A stretch of DNA of 64,000 nucleotides from Methylocystis sp. IM3 (GCF_038070105.1 NZ_JBBPBZ010000004.1:186001-250000); one strand, 5' to 3'; shown: positions 47,976 to 59,110, counted from the first letter of the stretch. The notes: generated from the letters alone by a model not told the origin. Program-made: numbers and translations.

Positions 47976-48068
47976 TCATGCGGCCATCGCTGTTTCCTTG
48001 ACGCCGAAGTAAGCCTCGTCGGGCGTGCGCCCGTCAAGGCTCGAGTGCGGGCGCCGCTCGTTGTAGAA
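47976..48068 (-). pseudogene. IS3 orfB, 3' piece
   Basis: Codes FYNERRPHSSLDGRTPDEAY, then FGVKETAMAA and the stop. It continues the frame of the piece at 52050-52526 on the other side of the insertion. Confidence 0.8.
48060..48068. repeat. 9-bp direct repeat, left copy
   Basis: GTTGTAGAA, identical to 52050-52058. The original IS3 sequence needs only one copy, so this is a target duplication or a recombination core. Confidence 0.75.
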
Positions 48069-48106
48069 CGAGGTTTGAGAACACCCACAGGACCACCTGC
48101 GGGGAG

Positions 48107-48634
48107 GTGCAATATCGACTTCATCCGTGGTTTGGGCGCGAGATCTTCGTCCACGCTGCGATTGATAAGACAGATGACGCCGTATTCCAGTGTTCGGTCG
48201 ATGGCTCGGATGTCAAGCGATGGCTCGAGATCCCCGCATGGATGTTTGATCGTACTGCGTGCGCGCCCGAAGTACGCTTTTCCTCCGTCCCCGTCGTTAG
48301 TCTGCAAGCGCTCAGCGCGTTGTCCTCGCTGCTTGATCAGGTGTTGAAGAACACGGCGCCATCATCGAATGCCCGGGTTTTCGGCGCATCCCGGGTCTCT
48401 CACGACCAGAATCAGGGAGAGACCTATGGTGCGGAAGACGACGGCGTCAGCGAGCGAGGATCGGCGCAAGCGGCGCCTGCCTGCGCGGCAGATGGATTTA
48501 TTCCCACGCGGGGTAGCGGCCGGCGCACCCAATTGGCCCGACCTGCCAAAGGATGCGCAACAAGCGCTGGTCGTCCTGATGACGCGGCTGATCCTGGAGT
48601 ATGCGCGGACAACGACGATGGGGGCCGGCCATGA
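48107..48634 (+). CDS. Accessory protein of the recombinase element (possibly DUF5372-like)
   Basis: The recognisable part is about 88 residues: YRLHPWFGREIFVHAAIDKT, DGSDVKRWLEIPAWMFDR and LQALSALSSLLDQVL. Short proteins of this type are found before large serine recombinase genes. The family assignment is tentative. The frame stays open to 48634, but the part after about 48370 overlaps the next gene and looks non-natural. Start GTG 48107 is a guess because coding-like sequence reaches up to the element end. Confidence 0.5.
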   Translation: MQYRLHPWFGREIFVHAAIDKTDDAVFQCSVDGSDVKRWLEIPAWMFDRTACAPEVRFSSVPVVSLQALSALSSLLDQVLKNTAPSSNARVFGASRVSHDQNQGETYGAEDDGVSERGSAQAAPACAADGFIPTRGSGRRTQLARPAKGCATSAGRPDDAADPGVCADNDDGGRP

Positions 48635-48641
48635 GCGCTGA
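48426..48641 (+). CDS. Small accessory protein preceding the recombinase
   Basis: This encodes 71 residues with a basic N-terminus (MVRKTTASASEDRRKRRLPA) and a helix LPKDAQQALVVLMTRLILEY. Short helical proteins ending in LMTRLIL...A are usual companions of this recombinase type. AGGGAGAG precedes the ATG, and the stop overlaps the recombinase start by 11 bases. Confidence 0.6.
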   Translation: MVRKTTASASEDRRKRRLPARQMDLFPRGVAAGAPNWPDLPKDAQQALVVLMTRLILEYARTTTMGAGHER

Positions 48642-48957
48642 GAAGATCGGCCCTCACCACCTGAAGCGCAAGGCTATCCTCTATGTACGCCAATCGTCGG
48701 CCCACCAAGTGCTGCACAACCGCGAGAGTGGCGCGTTGCAATACGCCATGCGGGATCGGCTGACGGCCCTGGGCTTCACCGAGATCGAAGTGATTGACGA
48801 GGATCTCGGCCGCTCGGCGGCAGGCAGCGTGCAGCGCGCCGCCTTCGAACGGATGGTTGCCGAGGTCTGCCTCGGCAAGGTCGGCGCCGTCTGCGCCCGG
48901 GAGGTCTTGAACTGCCCCGGGTTTGCCGGAGGCCCCAACTCTTGAGAGACTGGGGCT

Positions 48958-49289
48958 ATGGAAGCGAAGAAGAAGACATCGAACAGATTTTCACCTGAAG
49001 TTCGGGAGCGGGCGGTTCGGATGGTGCTGGAGCACCAGGGGGACCACGCCTCGCAATGGGCGACGATCGCCTCGATTGCCGGGAAGATCGGCTGCACGGG
49101 CGAGACGCTTCGCGGCTGGGTCCGACAGGCGGAGCGAGACGCCGGCTCGCGCGCCGGCGTCACGTCGGACGAACGGGCGCGGCTGAAGGCGCTGGAGCGG
49201 GAGAACCGCGAACTCCGGCAGGCCAATGACATTTTGCGGAAGGCTTCGGCGTATTTTGCTCAGGCGGAGCTCGACCGCCGGTCGAAACC

Positions 49290-49293
<4 letters not shown>
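48958..49293 (+). CDS. IS3 OrfA
   Basis: This encodes 111 residues with a helix-turn-helix ([39 protein letters not shown]) and a leucine-zipper-like tail ([18 protein letters not shown]). It gives DNA recognition for transposition. Its stop overlaps the OrfB start by 4 bases. Confidence 0.88.
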
Positions 49294-50191
<898 letters not shown>

Positions 50192-52049
50192 CTCAAACGA
50201 AACGGCCTCCGGCAAACCCGGGGCGGTTCAGTCTCGCGCTTTGCCCGCAATAGCCGGGACTGGCAACAACTGATCGAGATGTGCCGCGTCGTCGACACGG
50301 TGCTCGTCGATCAGGAAACGATCTACGCGCCTCGGCACGGCGATGACCGTTTGCTGCTCGGGCTCAAAGGGAGCCTCAACGAGTACGAGCTCGACCTTCT
50401 CCGCCAGCGCTCGCTTTCCGCCCGTTATGCGAAGGCCCGGCGCGGCGAACTCGTCGTGGCGGCTCCGGTGGGCTTCGTGAAGGCCGGCGACCGATATGAG
50501 AAGGATCCGGATCGGCGCGTGCAAGCGGCAATTGCGCTGGTCTTCGACAAAATCGGGGAGCTCGGAAGCGCGCGACAGGCGCTGCTTTGGTTCCATGAGC
50601 AGAACCTGGACCTTCCAGTGAAACAGAGGAACGGCGAGACGACCTGGCGGCGGCCCAATTACGCCACTCTCCACAGGATGGTCGAGAACCCGATCTACGG
50701 CGGCGCCTATGCCTATGGTAGAACGGCCGTGGCGATGGGATACGGCGCCAGGGGCGCCGGTGCGCAAATCCGTCGCAAAGCACGCGCCGACTGGCTCGCG
50801 CTGAAGCCCGGCGCCCACGACGGCTACGTCAGCTGGGAGAGGTTCGAAGCGATCCGCACGATGGTTTCCAGCAATATTCCAACCAGCCGACATCACGGCG
50901 CGCCCAAACATGGCGACGCCTTGCTCGCCGGCCTGATCCGTTGCCGCCGCTGTGGGCGCAAACTGACGCTGCGATATACCGGCATGCAGCATCATATCCC
51001 GCGTTACAGTTGCTCGCGCGGCTGGATGGATAATGGCGAGCCGCGCTGCATCGCGTTCGGTGGCTTGCGCGTCGACGACGCAATCGAGGAAGCACTTCTT
51101 GGCGTTGTTGGCCCCGGCGCCATTGCCGCGTCGGTCGCTGCGGCCGAAGAGGCCGCAGAGCGTCGGGATCAGGTGCGCGACGCTCTTGGCCGCGATCTTG
51201 AAGCGGCGCGCTACGCCGCCGACCGCGCCTTCCGCAATATGACGCCGCCGACCCCGCCAATCGACTGGTCGCCGGCGAACTCGAGGCGCGCTGGAATCAG
51301 GCCCTTGTCCGCGTCGCCGACGTCGAAAGCAAGATCGTTGCGCATGAGACGGCTTCTCCGACGCCGACGATTGATCCGGCTGCGCTCGCCCTGCTGGGAG
51401 CGAACCTCAAAACAGTCTGGTCAGCCCCAACGACGGACGCGCGATTGAAGAAGCGCATCGTGCGGACGCTGATCCACGAGGTAGTGGCCGATATCGATGA
51501 CGATGCTTGCGAGATCGTTATCGCCGTCCACTGGACAGGCGGCGTTCATAGCGAACTTCGCTTGCCCAAACGCCGACGCGGACAGCGCAACAGCACACCC
51601 GCTGACATCATCGCCGCCGTGCGTGAACTGGCGCTGATCGCCAGCGACGATCTGATAGCCGGCCTTCTCAACCGTAATGGCCTCAAAACCGGCCACGGCA
51701 ACCGTTGGACCCGCGAGCGCGTCACCTCGTTGCGCTCACACCATCGCATCCCGGTGTTCAAGGCCGCCGAGGATGACGTCGAGCCCTGGCTCAATCTCTC
51801 CGACGCCGCGCGCCTATTGAAGGTCTCACCCAAGACTCTCCGACTGGCGGTGGAAGTCGGCGAGATCGAAGGCCGACGACCTTTGTCAGATGGACCTTGG
51901 ATATTCGCGCGCGCGGCGCTTGCGACTGACGCGGCCAGATCGGTCGTCGAAAGAGCGCGTCGCAACGCGAGATACCCCGCGGGACCAGGCCGAGGCCAGC
52001 AAAGCCTCTTCCCTTCAATGACATAGAGAGATGGGTGTTCTAATGCGCG

Positions 52050-52058
52050 GTTGTAGAA
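52050..52058. repeat. 9-bp direct repeat, right copy
   Basis: GTTGTAGAA, partner of 48060-48068, flanking the recombinase element. Confidence 0.75.
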
Positions 52059-52526
52059 GGCGAGATAACGGCCAATCGACGCACGCGCCTCGGACACAGT
52101 GTCATAGGCGCGCAGATAAACCTCTTCGTATTTCACGCTGCGCCATAGCCGCTCGACGAAGACATTGTCGCGCCAGGCGCCTTTGCCGTCCATGCTGATG
52201 GCGATCTTTGCATCGAGAAGCACCCGCGTGAAGTCGAGGCTGGTGAACTGGCTCCCCTGATCCGTGTTGAAGATCTCGGGCTTGCCATGCTTCGCCAGCG
52301 CTTCTTTCACAGCTTCAATGCAAAACTCCGCCTCCATTGTGATCGACACGCGATGCGCCAGCACGCGCCGGCTCGCCACGTCGACGACGGCCGCCAGATA
52401 GACGAAGTCGCGCCGCATGGGGATGTAGCTGATGTCCATCGCCCAGACATGATCCGGCCGCTCGACCGTCACGCCGCGCAGAAGATACGGGTATATCTTG
52501 TGTCCTGGCGTCGGCTTGCTCGTATT
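52050..52526 (-). pseudogene. IS3 orfB, 5'-truncated main piece
   Basis: Codes NTSKPTPGHKIYPYLLRGVT, HVWAMDISYIPMRRDFVYLA, IFNTDQGSQFTS and DGKGAWRDNVFVERLWRSVK with DDE residues, then RYLAFYN at the insertion point. Sequence before NTSKP does not match, so the N-terminus and orfA are lost. Confidence 0.82.
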
Positions 52527-52630
52527 CAATAATGTGCGGTGGCGCAAGCTTCGACGCCAACCAGACAGGGCCGCGCCAATTTACGGAAGAACGGAAGCGG
52601 GGTCTGAAGTGTAGACAGGGGTCGTGTGGG

Positions 52631-54389
52631 GTGCGGGATTGAGCCTCGAAATGTGGAAGATCGCGAAGGCCGAGAGGGTTCCCAGTCTCGAAGGCAGCAT
52701 GTGCGCCATCGTCATGCGAGATGGCGTCGCTTCGCCGGGGTCGAAGGCCGCGTCACGGACGAACAGCATTCATCGGAACATGAGAGGCCCGACCGGGGCC
52801 GCCGGATTGGTCTCCGGCGGGGGATGGAAGCGAGGCGATGCCAGAGCCGCCATCCGAGCCGAGGTCGGGAGTCGGACTGGTTCGTATTACCGATGACGCC
52901 GCCGAAGGAAACGAGGCGCGCCGAGGGAAGGGACCAGCCCGGAAGGAACCCTGGCGAGCGCGAGAAGGGCCGGACACAGAGCCGGATCACCCTTCCATCC
53001 GGGCTCGCACGGGTGAACGCGGCGGCCCGCGAGGCCGTCCAGACCCGGTTCACCGCCCTTCTGCATCACGTTGACGTCGAAGCGCTCGAGCGGGCGTTTT
53101 GGCGTCAGAAGCCGAGGGCGAGCGCGGGAGTCGACGGGATCACGGTGGAGGATTACGAGCGGAACCTGGAGAGCAACCTTCGGGACCTCTGCGAGAAGAT
53201 CCACACCGGCCGCTACCGGCCCCATCCGGTTCGGCGCGTGTTTATTCCGAAAGCCGATGGCGGGCGTCGGCCACTCGGCGTGCCCACCTTGGAGGACAAG
53301 ATCGTCCAAGGCGCGGTCGCCGAGGCGCTGAGCGCCGTCTATGAGGCCGACTTCCTTGGGTTCTCCTACGGCTTCCGGCCGAGGAGGAGCGCGCACCAAG
53401 CGTTGTCGTCATTGCACACGGCAATCATGAGCCAGCGCGTGAACTGGGTGCTCGATGCCGACATCCGCAGCTTTTTCGACTCGGTCGACCACGAGTGGTT
53501 GCTGCGGATGGTGGCGCACAGGATCGCCAATCCCCGTGTCCTCCGGTTGATCCGGCTGTGGCTCGAAGCCGGCATCTTGGAGAGCGGTGAATGGCGTGAG
53601 ACGGACAGGGGTACGCCGCAAGGCGCCGGGATCAGTCCGTTGCTGGCCAACGTCTTCCTGCATTACGTCCTCGACCTCTGGGTCCATCAGTGGCGGCGGC
53701 GACATGCGCACGGTCGGGTGACGATCGTGCGTTACGCCGACGACTTCGTGATGGGCTTCGAGAAGGTGACCGACGCGCAGCGGATGATGCGCGACCTCAA
53801 GGAACGGCTGGCCGGGTTCGGTCTGCAACTCCACGAGGCAAAGACGCGGCTGATCGAGTTCGGGCGCTTCGCAGCCTCGGCACGAAAAGCTCGCGGCGAC
53901 CAGCGACCTGAAACCTTCGCCTTCCTGGGGTTCACTCATTACTGCGGGTGGACCCGAGACGGCCGCTTCATTGTGAAGCACAAGACGCAGAGCACGCGCT
54001 TGACGCGCAAGCTGACGGCGATCCGCCAAGAAGCGCGGCAGCGCATGCATCAGCCGCTGGCCCTTCAACATCGCTGGCTCGCCAGCGTGCTGCGCGGGCA
54101 CTACGGCTACTTCGGCATGCCGCACAATTGGCGGGCCCTGAACGCGTTCCGGCAAGACATTCGACGAATCTGGCTCAAATGCCTTCAACGGCATAGCCAG
54201 AAGAACCGTCGTATGGGTTGGGACTGGTTCGAGGAAGTGACGGCGCGTCTGCCCCTACCGCTCCCACGCATCACTCATCCCTGGACGTCACGGAGGGCCT
54301 TATGCGGGTGACTTCCGGGAAGAGCCGGGTGCGGGAAAGCCGCATGCCCGGATCTGTGAGGGCGAAGCCGAATGGCCGAGCTACTCGAC
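52631..54389 (+). mobile_element. Group II intron with maturase
   Basis: A GTGCG-type 5' end at 52631 (or 52624), a reverse transcriptase gene, a domain V hairpin at about 54322-54355 (GAGCCGGGTGCGG, GAAA loop, then the pairing strand), and a 3' end CTACTCGAC at 54381-54389 are present. The 5' boundary is uncertain by several bases. It lies close to the truncated IS3. Confidence 0.75.
52893..54311 (+). CDS. ltrA: Group II intron reverse transcriptase/maturase
   Basis: The product has 472 residues. RT motifs are visible: GVDGITVEDYERNL, RRVFIPKADGGRRPLGVPTL, SYGFRPRRSAHQAL, DADIRSFFDSVDHEWL, GTPQGAGISPLLANVFLHYV and the catalytic VRYADDFVMGF. A maturase X domain follows (LQHRWLASVLRGHYGYFGMP). 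No HNH endonuclease motif is seen at the C-terminus. It helps splicing and retromobility of the intron. ATG 52893 begins MTPPKETRRAEGRDQ. The gene is undamaged. Confidence 0.92.
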   Translation: MTPPKETRRAEGRDQPGRNPGEREKGRTQSRITLPSGLARVNAAAREAVQTRFTALLHHVDVEALERAFWRQKPRASAGVDGITVEDYERNLESNLRDLCEKIHTGRYRPHPVRRVFIPKADGGRRPLGVPTLEDKIVQGAVAEALSAVYEADFLGFSYGFRPRRSAHQALSSLHTAIMSQRVNWVLDADIRSFFDSVDHEWLLRMVAHRIANPRVLRLIRLWLEAGILESGEWRETDRGTPQGAGISPLLANVFLHYVLDLWVHQWRRRHAHGRVTIVRYADDFVMGFEKVTDAQRMMRDLKERLAGFGLQLHEAKTRLIEFGRFAASARKARGDQRPETFAFLGFTHYCGWTRDGRFIVKHKTQSTRLTRKLTAIRQEARQRMHQPLALQHRWLASVLRGHYGYFGMPHNWRALNAFRQDIRRIWLKCLQRHSQKNRRMGWDWFEEVTARLPLPLPRITHPWTSRRALCG

Positions 54390-54581
54390 CACGATCCTCT
54401 TGCCCATTTTGGGAAACTTCCCTCGCTCGACCGGGAGAGACTAAGCGCGCATCGGCTAGAGGATCGGCCACGTTCGACAATGGACCAGCGAGGAACGCGC
54501 GTTAGCCTGCGAGCGAGCGCTACGAAAACGCCTGTCTCCTCGGCGCGATCTTCCAGCCAAGCGCAATCGAAACTTTGCGAA

Positions 54582-55160
54582 TTATTCCTTCAGTCGTAAT
54601 TTTGCGACTGCAAAGCGCACTATAGCTTCCGCGAGAACGTGAGGCGTCTGCTCAGTGGTGCGCACGACAAGTTCTGGGGTTTCAGGCGGTTGATACGCCT
54701 GATCTATTCCTGTAACCTCTGTCAACTCGCCCCGTAGCGCGCGTCGATAAATGTTTTTGGGGTCGCGTTCCACACAAATTTCGAGCGGTGTGTCAACGAA
54801 TACCTCGATGAAATCCTCTCCGAGAAGCTGGCGTGCAAACTGCCTTTCGGCATGAAACGGCGATACCAGAGCGCAAATTGCTACGAGGCCAGCATTGGTC
54901 ATTAGTTTTGCGACCTCGGAGGTGCGTCGCACGCTTTCCGCACGATCGGCTCGGCCAAAACCCAAATCTCGGTTCAGTCCCTGACGTAGGAGATCGCCGT
55001 CGAGGAGACAGGTGCGAAAACCCAATTGCATTAAATTGGCTTCCGTTATCATTGCGAGCGTAGACTTACCTGCGCCAGGCAGGCCCGTGAACCAAATGAC
55101 GCCGGACCGATGATTTGCGAGCATGCCAACCTGATTTCGTTTCACGATACCTTGGTGCAT
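54582..55160 (-). CDS. cysC: Adenylylsulfate (APS) kinase
   Basis: The product has 192 residues, full length for stand-alone CysC. It has the Walker A FTGLPGAGKST (about 25-34), LLDGDLLRQGLNRDLGF (about 51-67), RRTSEVAKLM, SPFHAERQFAR with the catalytic Ser, and FVDTPLEICVERDPK. It phosphorylates APS to PAPS, the sulfate donor for sulfotransferases. No ATP sulfurylase gene (cysD, cysN) is in the window. A sulfotransferase-like gene lies 2.7 kb away. Confidence 0.93.
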   Translation of the reverse strand: MHQGIVKRNQVGMLANHRSGVIWFTGLPGAGKSTLAMITEANLMQLGFRTCLLDGDLLRQGLNRDLGFGRADRAESVRRTSEVAKLMTNAGLVAICALVSPFHAERQFARQLLGEDFIEVFVDTPLEICVERDPKNIYRRALRGELTEVTGIDQAYQPPETPELVVRTTEQTPHVLAEAIVRFAVAKLRLKE

Positions 55161-55242
55161 TCTATCTTTATGAGATCGTTCCGGGCAGCTATTAGCAAGT
55201 TATGACCCCAGGGGAATGCTAATTCGCCTGCATTCGATGTGC

Positions 55243-56547
55243 TCACGAAGCTTCAGTTTGTTCGATTATTTCATTGTGACCCGCCGCAACTTTCGGCAAC
55301 GACACTCGCGCGACGAGACCGCCGCCGGCGCGTTCGTTCAACGCGAGCCGTCCACCATGGGTCTCCACAATGGCGCGCGCGATCGCCAGGCCCAGTCCGA
55401 AACCCTCCTTTGCGTTCGCGGGCGTGCCGATGTCCCCCCGCTCGAAGGGCTCAAGCATGAATTCCCTTTTCTCCAGGGGAATGCCAGGGCCTCTGTCCGC
55501 GACCTCGACAATCGCTTCCCCACCCGACTCAAAAAGGCGGATCTCGGGGCTTTCCGCGTATTTCACGGAATTGTCGAGTAGGTTCGAGAATGCGCGCTCC
55601 AGATCGTCAGGACTGCCGAACACAGTCACGTGGTCGGGTCCGTCGTAACGTGCATGGGCCCCCACGTCGGCAAATTGGTCGGCGACAGCCTGCAACAGGC
55701 TCGCCAGGTCCAGAACAACCATCACGTGTTGAGGAACGCCGCGCAGGTAATCAAGGCAGCCGCCGACCATCGCTTCCATTTGGTCAAGATCGCGTACAAA
55801 TTTCGTCTTGGTGTCGGGGTTTTCTATGTATTCTGCACGCAGGCGCATGCGCGTGATCGGGGTTCGGAGATCGTGGCTGATGGACGCCAACATCCTCGTA
55901 CGCTGAGAGGCCATTTCCGCGATACGGCGCTGCATTCGGTTGAATGCCCGGGTTGCCTTGCGGACCTCCTCAGGCCCTGTCTCCGGTAACTGTGCTGGAA
56001 CGCTGTCGAGACCGAACGACTCCGCCGCATTAGCGAAGTTTGTCAAGGGCCGCGTCAGCGACAGCGCAGCCCAAAAGGAAAAGACGAGCAGACTGACGGC
56101 GACGAAGCCGATCGTCACCAGCGCGAACCGATGCAGCCGGGATTTCACGGAAGACGCCTCAAGCACGAATTTCTGGCCATCATGCAGCAGCCCGATCAAC
56201 CGCTTGTCGCCTTCGTCGACTTCGGCCTGGACTCCGGCGGGAAGCCGAGATCGGAAATAGACCGGACGAGTGCCCTTGGGCGGGCTGTCCGTCTCCGAGA
56301 GCGTGATGTGAAATCCCGGCAGGTTGGTGTTGAACGCAGCAGCGATCGCGGGGCGTTCCGCCGGGGAAGCTGCGTCCAGTGCCGTCAACGCCGTCACGAC
56401 GACGGCGGCGTTACGGTCCCGAGGACCGCCGGGAGCAGGTTGGGATAAGAGAAAAATCGCGGTTGTCGCCGCGTGGAACAAGCCAACACTGACAAGGAGG
56501 AGAAGCGCCAACTGCACGTTTATGTTTCGGAGCGGGGACGTTTTCAC
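55243..56547 (-). CDS. EnvZ-like membrane sensor histidine kinase
   Basis: The product has 434 residues from the GTG at 56547, which overlaps the regulator stop (GTGA); a longer frame upstream is rejected as it lies inside the regulator gene. There are two membrane helices (about 12-35 and 150-175) around a periplasmic domain, then a HAMP domain, the H box SISHDLRTPITRMRLRAEYI, the N box NLLDNSVKYA, DRGPGIP and GLGLAIARAIV. It is coupled to the OmpR-type regulator. The signal is unknown. Confidence 0.88.
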   Translation of the reverse strand: MKTSPLRNINVQLALLLLVSVGLFHAATTAIFLLSQPAPGGPRDRNAAVVVTALTALDAASPAERPAIAAAFNTNLPGFHITLSETDSPPKGTRPVYFRSRLPAGVQAEVDEGDKRLIGLLHDGQKFVLEASSVKSRLHRFALVTIGFVAVSLLVFSFWAALSLTRPLTNFANAAESFGLDSVPAQLPETGPEEVRKATRAFNRMQRRIAEMASQRTRMLASISHDLRTPITRMRLRAEYIENPDTKTKFVRDLDQMEAMVGGCLDYLRGVPQHVMVVLDLASLLQAVADQFADVGAHARYDGPDHVTVFGSPDDLERAFSNLLDNSVKYAESPEIRLFESGGEAIVEVADRGPGIPLEKREFMLEPFERGDIGTPANAKEGFGLGLAIARAIVETHGGRLALNERAGGGLVARVSLPKVAAGHNEIIEQTEAS

Positions 56548-57260
56548 TGGAGGCTGACTTTCGCGGTGAAGGTGTAGCCCATCGACCGGACCGTCTGGAT
56601 GATCGCTGGGTCTCTCGAGTCGACTTCGATCTTCTGACGAAGCCGGCTGATCAGGATGTCCACGCTCCGGTCGGTCGTCGATGCTGCTTTCAACTCGTCG
56701 CGCGAGAACACTTTTCCCGGATTGCGACATAGCGTCAGCAGCAGGTCGAATTCCGAACTCGTAAGAATCACGCGTACTCCGGTCGGTCCGGACAGGCGCC
56801 GCGTGGAAGCATCCAAGACAAACCCGAAAAAGCCGAATTTCTCGATTTTTTCCCCTGGTCCCGCCTCCGGAGTGGTCCGTCTAAGGATGGCGCCAATCCG
56901 CGCAAGCAGTTCTCGGGGAACGAAGGGTTTGACCAGATAGTCGTCGGCTCCTAGTTCGATTCCAAGTATTCGATCAGTGTGCTCACCACGCGCAGTCAGC
57001 ATAATCACTGGTAGGCTTCCGGTATTCCTCAACCGAAGGCAGATCGAGAAGCCGTCCTCGCCGGGGAGATTTATGTCGAGCACAATGAGGTCGATTTGTT
57101 GGCTCGCAAGAATACGATCCATTGCCTTGCCGCTCTCGGCGAGCCTCACCTCGAATCCGTTGTCTGTGAGGTATCTCGAAACAAGGGATCTGATTTCCTC
57201 GTCGTCCTCGACGAGGAGAATTCGACGACTTTTAACCGCGGTTCGCCCAGGGTCGTGCAA
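56544..57260 (-). CDS. OmpR/PhoB family response regulator
   Basis: This encodes 238 residues. The receiver domain has LLVEDDEEI, the phosphorylation Asp in LIVLDINLPGEDG, VIMLTARG and the switch Lys in DDYLVKPFVPREL. The winged-helix output has LTSSEFDLLLTLCRNPGKVF, RSVDILISRLRQKIE and IQTVRSMGYTF. It is the first gene of the two-gene unit with the kinase, and its targets are unknown. Confidence 0.92.
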   Translation of the reverse strand: MHDPGRTAVKSRRILLVEDDEEIRSLVSRYLTDNGFEVRLAESGKAMDRILASQQIDLIVLDINLPGEDGFSICLRLRNTGSLPVIMLTARGEHTDRILGIELGADDYLVKPFVPRELLARIGAILRRTTPEAGPGEKIEKFGFFGFVLDASTRRLSGPTGVRVILTSSEFDLLLTLCRNPGKVFSRDELKAASTTDRSVDILISRLRQKIEVDSRDPAIIQTVRSMGYTFTAKVSLQ

Positions 57261-57864
57261 CTCTCAAGTCCTCTTTTCTGCTGGCCCGCAACTGAACTTC
57301 CGCTTTGGAGGCGAGATTGCGGCAAAACCGTGCTGAGATCTTGGCCGATTGTTTCATTTTTTTTTAGCAATGGAGCGACGAATGAAAATGGACGCATAGC
57401 CTTACATTTTGACCACCGAAGCAAACCGAGCCGCCGCCACGCCCGTCGCAAGGCTAGAGACGCAAGTGAATGGAGCGGTCGGGGTCGGGCTAACCGGGGA
57501 AGAGCTGCTACGTCAGGATTCCTAGCGGAAAAAGACTTGTTTGCACGGGTGTCGCTAAAAGAGAGCTACCCTGAAATAAAATGAAACAATTTGGGCAAAT
57601 TGGCGCCTTGGGGAAATCCGACCATCGTGATCTAGGAGGGCCCTAAAGTGTCGGTAGATAACCGGAACGCTGTTGGTAGTTTCGATCGCGGGAAGTTTCC
57701 TGTGGCGGAGCTCATTGGCGTACTTTACGCAATCGAAACCGCCCGGCGTCGGGCCTGACATAAGCTACTATTTCTGCGACAGCGTAATTGTCGAGTTTGG
57801 GAGCTGATAATTCTATGGTGAGAAGCATTAACGGAATCATCAGAGAACGAACCTGAGAGGATCT
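57261..57864. other. Stretch without a recognised gene
   Basis: It lies between the divergent regulator and sulfotransferase genes and should hold both promoters. No family recognised. Confidence 0.4.
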
Positions 57865-58617
57865 GTGAAAATCGCGTTAGATCGACCCATCCGCTATATT
57901 AGTGGAATTAGTTGGCCGCGAAGTGGACATCATCTTCTAGTCAACGTGCTCCAGTCGTATTTCGGGCGGGAATTCGCGTACTGTGAGTTCTATACCCCGG
58001 TCGACTGTTGCAAAAAATCGCCCTGCATTCGCAAGCCTATGGTGAAGTTCAGTAAGAACCATGATTTCGACTCTAAGACGGGGATCACGAGAGGGACGCC
58101 TTACTTGGTTCAGTATCGGTCTTTCGTGCCGTCTATCGTCTCGGCATTTGAAATGTATGTTCAAAACGGTCAGCCCGATACTCCAGAAAGTTTTCGGATC
58201 TTTGCTAAGCACCATACGACTAGGTACAACAAGTTTTTGGAAAAATGGGCTTTCGGCAGCAGCGCTCCAAATGAAAAATTGTTGATAAGCTATGAGTCGC
58301 TTACATCTGATTCAAAGGTCGAAGTGCTCATCGATATAATTTCGTTCTTCACGCCTGACCATTCCACCGACGAACTCCGGTTGCTCGAGATCACCACATC
58401 GGTGCAAAAGCTCCTGGTAGAGTCTAATAAGACGACAACGCATCTTGATTTTGGAATAAGGGCTACGCGCATAGTCGAAGATTTCCGATTTTTTCATGGC
58501 GAGCTTTTCGACGAGCTCAGGTCCCTTACTTGCGAATCCGAAGCCCTCGCAAACGAAGTCGCGCGGTTGCGATTGCGCGAGGGTGTAGGTCCGTTACGAG
58601 TATTCGAAACTCGCTGA
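57865..58617 (+). CDS. Sulfotransferase-like protein
   Basis: This encodes 250 residues. The N-terminal strand and loop SGISWPRSGHHLLVNVLQSY match the 5'-phosphosulfate-binding loop (PRSGxxxL) of PAPS-dependent sulfotransferases. LISYESLTSDSKVEVLIDII resembles the conserved YE.L......L..I region that follows the 3'-phosphate site. Base use is clearly less GC-rich than neighbours, suggesting transfer. The GTG at 57865 has GAGAGG five bases upstream. With cysC nearby it may sulfate a surface glycan, lipid or peptide. The substrate is unknown. Confidence 0.75.
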   Translation: MKIALDRPIRYISGISWPRSGHHLLVNVLQSYFGREFAYCEFYTPVDCCKKSPCIRKPMVKFSKNHDFDSKTGITRGTPYLVQYRSFVPSIVSAFEMYVQNGQPDTPESFRIFAKHHTTRYNKFLEKWAFGSSAPNEKLLISYESLTSDSKVEVLIDIISFFTPDHSTDELRLLEITTSVQKLLVESNKTTTHLDFGIRATRIVEDFRFFHGELFDELRSLTCESEALANEVARLRLREGVGPLRVFETR

Positions 58618-58759
58618 TGGGGAGACAGATTTTTCGGTATGCTGCAAAAACACTCGCTCATGGTGAATCGGCAACGAAAGTCGACTCTCGAGGTAGGCGG
58701 CGCTGAGTGTCGAAGCAGAGATTGACGGCTCGATCGGAAACAGTGCTGCAGAGGCATCC

Positions 58760-59019
58760 ATGAATTGCATGTCAAAAATCATCGAATTTGACCTGTCCTT
58801 TGATATGCTCAAGACGGCTTTGGACTATTTTGAAAGTCTAATCACGATCGTGGCTTCGGTTCTGATGGCTTTCGGGTATTGGTTCCTCCTTATGGATCCT
58901 TAATCCCTGCGTTAACCTTGCTTCTCATCGCTGTTTTGACGGCTGGGTTGCTCGTCACCTTTGACCACAACGACCGGTTAGACCCAGACGAGGAACCGAT
59001 ACGGGTCGATCAGCCTTAA
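58760..59019 (+). pseudogene. Small two-helix membrane protein, frameshifted
   Basis: The first frame (to 58903) ends in a helix, SLITIVASVLMAFGYWFLLM. One frame over, sequence continues GSLIPALTLLLIAVLTAGLL, then VTFDHNDRLDPDEEPIRVDQ. Joined by one added base it would be a two-helix protein with an acidic tail. The two parts are also possible as separate peptides. Confidence 0.35.
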
Positions 59020-59110
59020 GTGCCATACGCTCTGACTGTCCACAAGTCGCAGGGAAGCGAGTTCGACACCGTCTCCATAGTCGCCACGTATCGCACTGCT
59101 TCGACGCATT
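59020..59110 (+). pseudogene. RecD-type helicase C-terminal fragment
   Basis: YALTVHKSQGSEFDTVSIV is the late helicase motif of RecD-like proteins. The following sequence does not continue the family. It resembles, but is not a copy of, the helicase end at 1-768. Confidence 0.6.

Noticed and set aside
53409..54194. A 261-codon minus-strand frame
   Set aside because: It is antisense to the maturase gene with all RT motifs.
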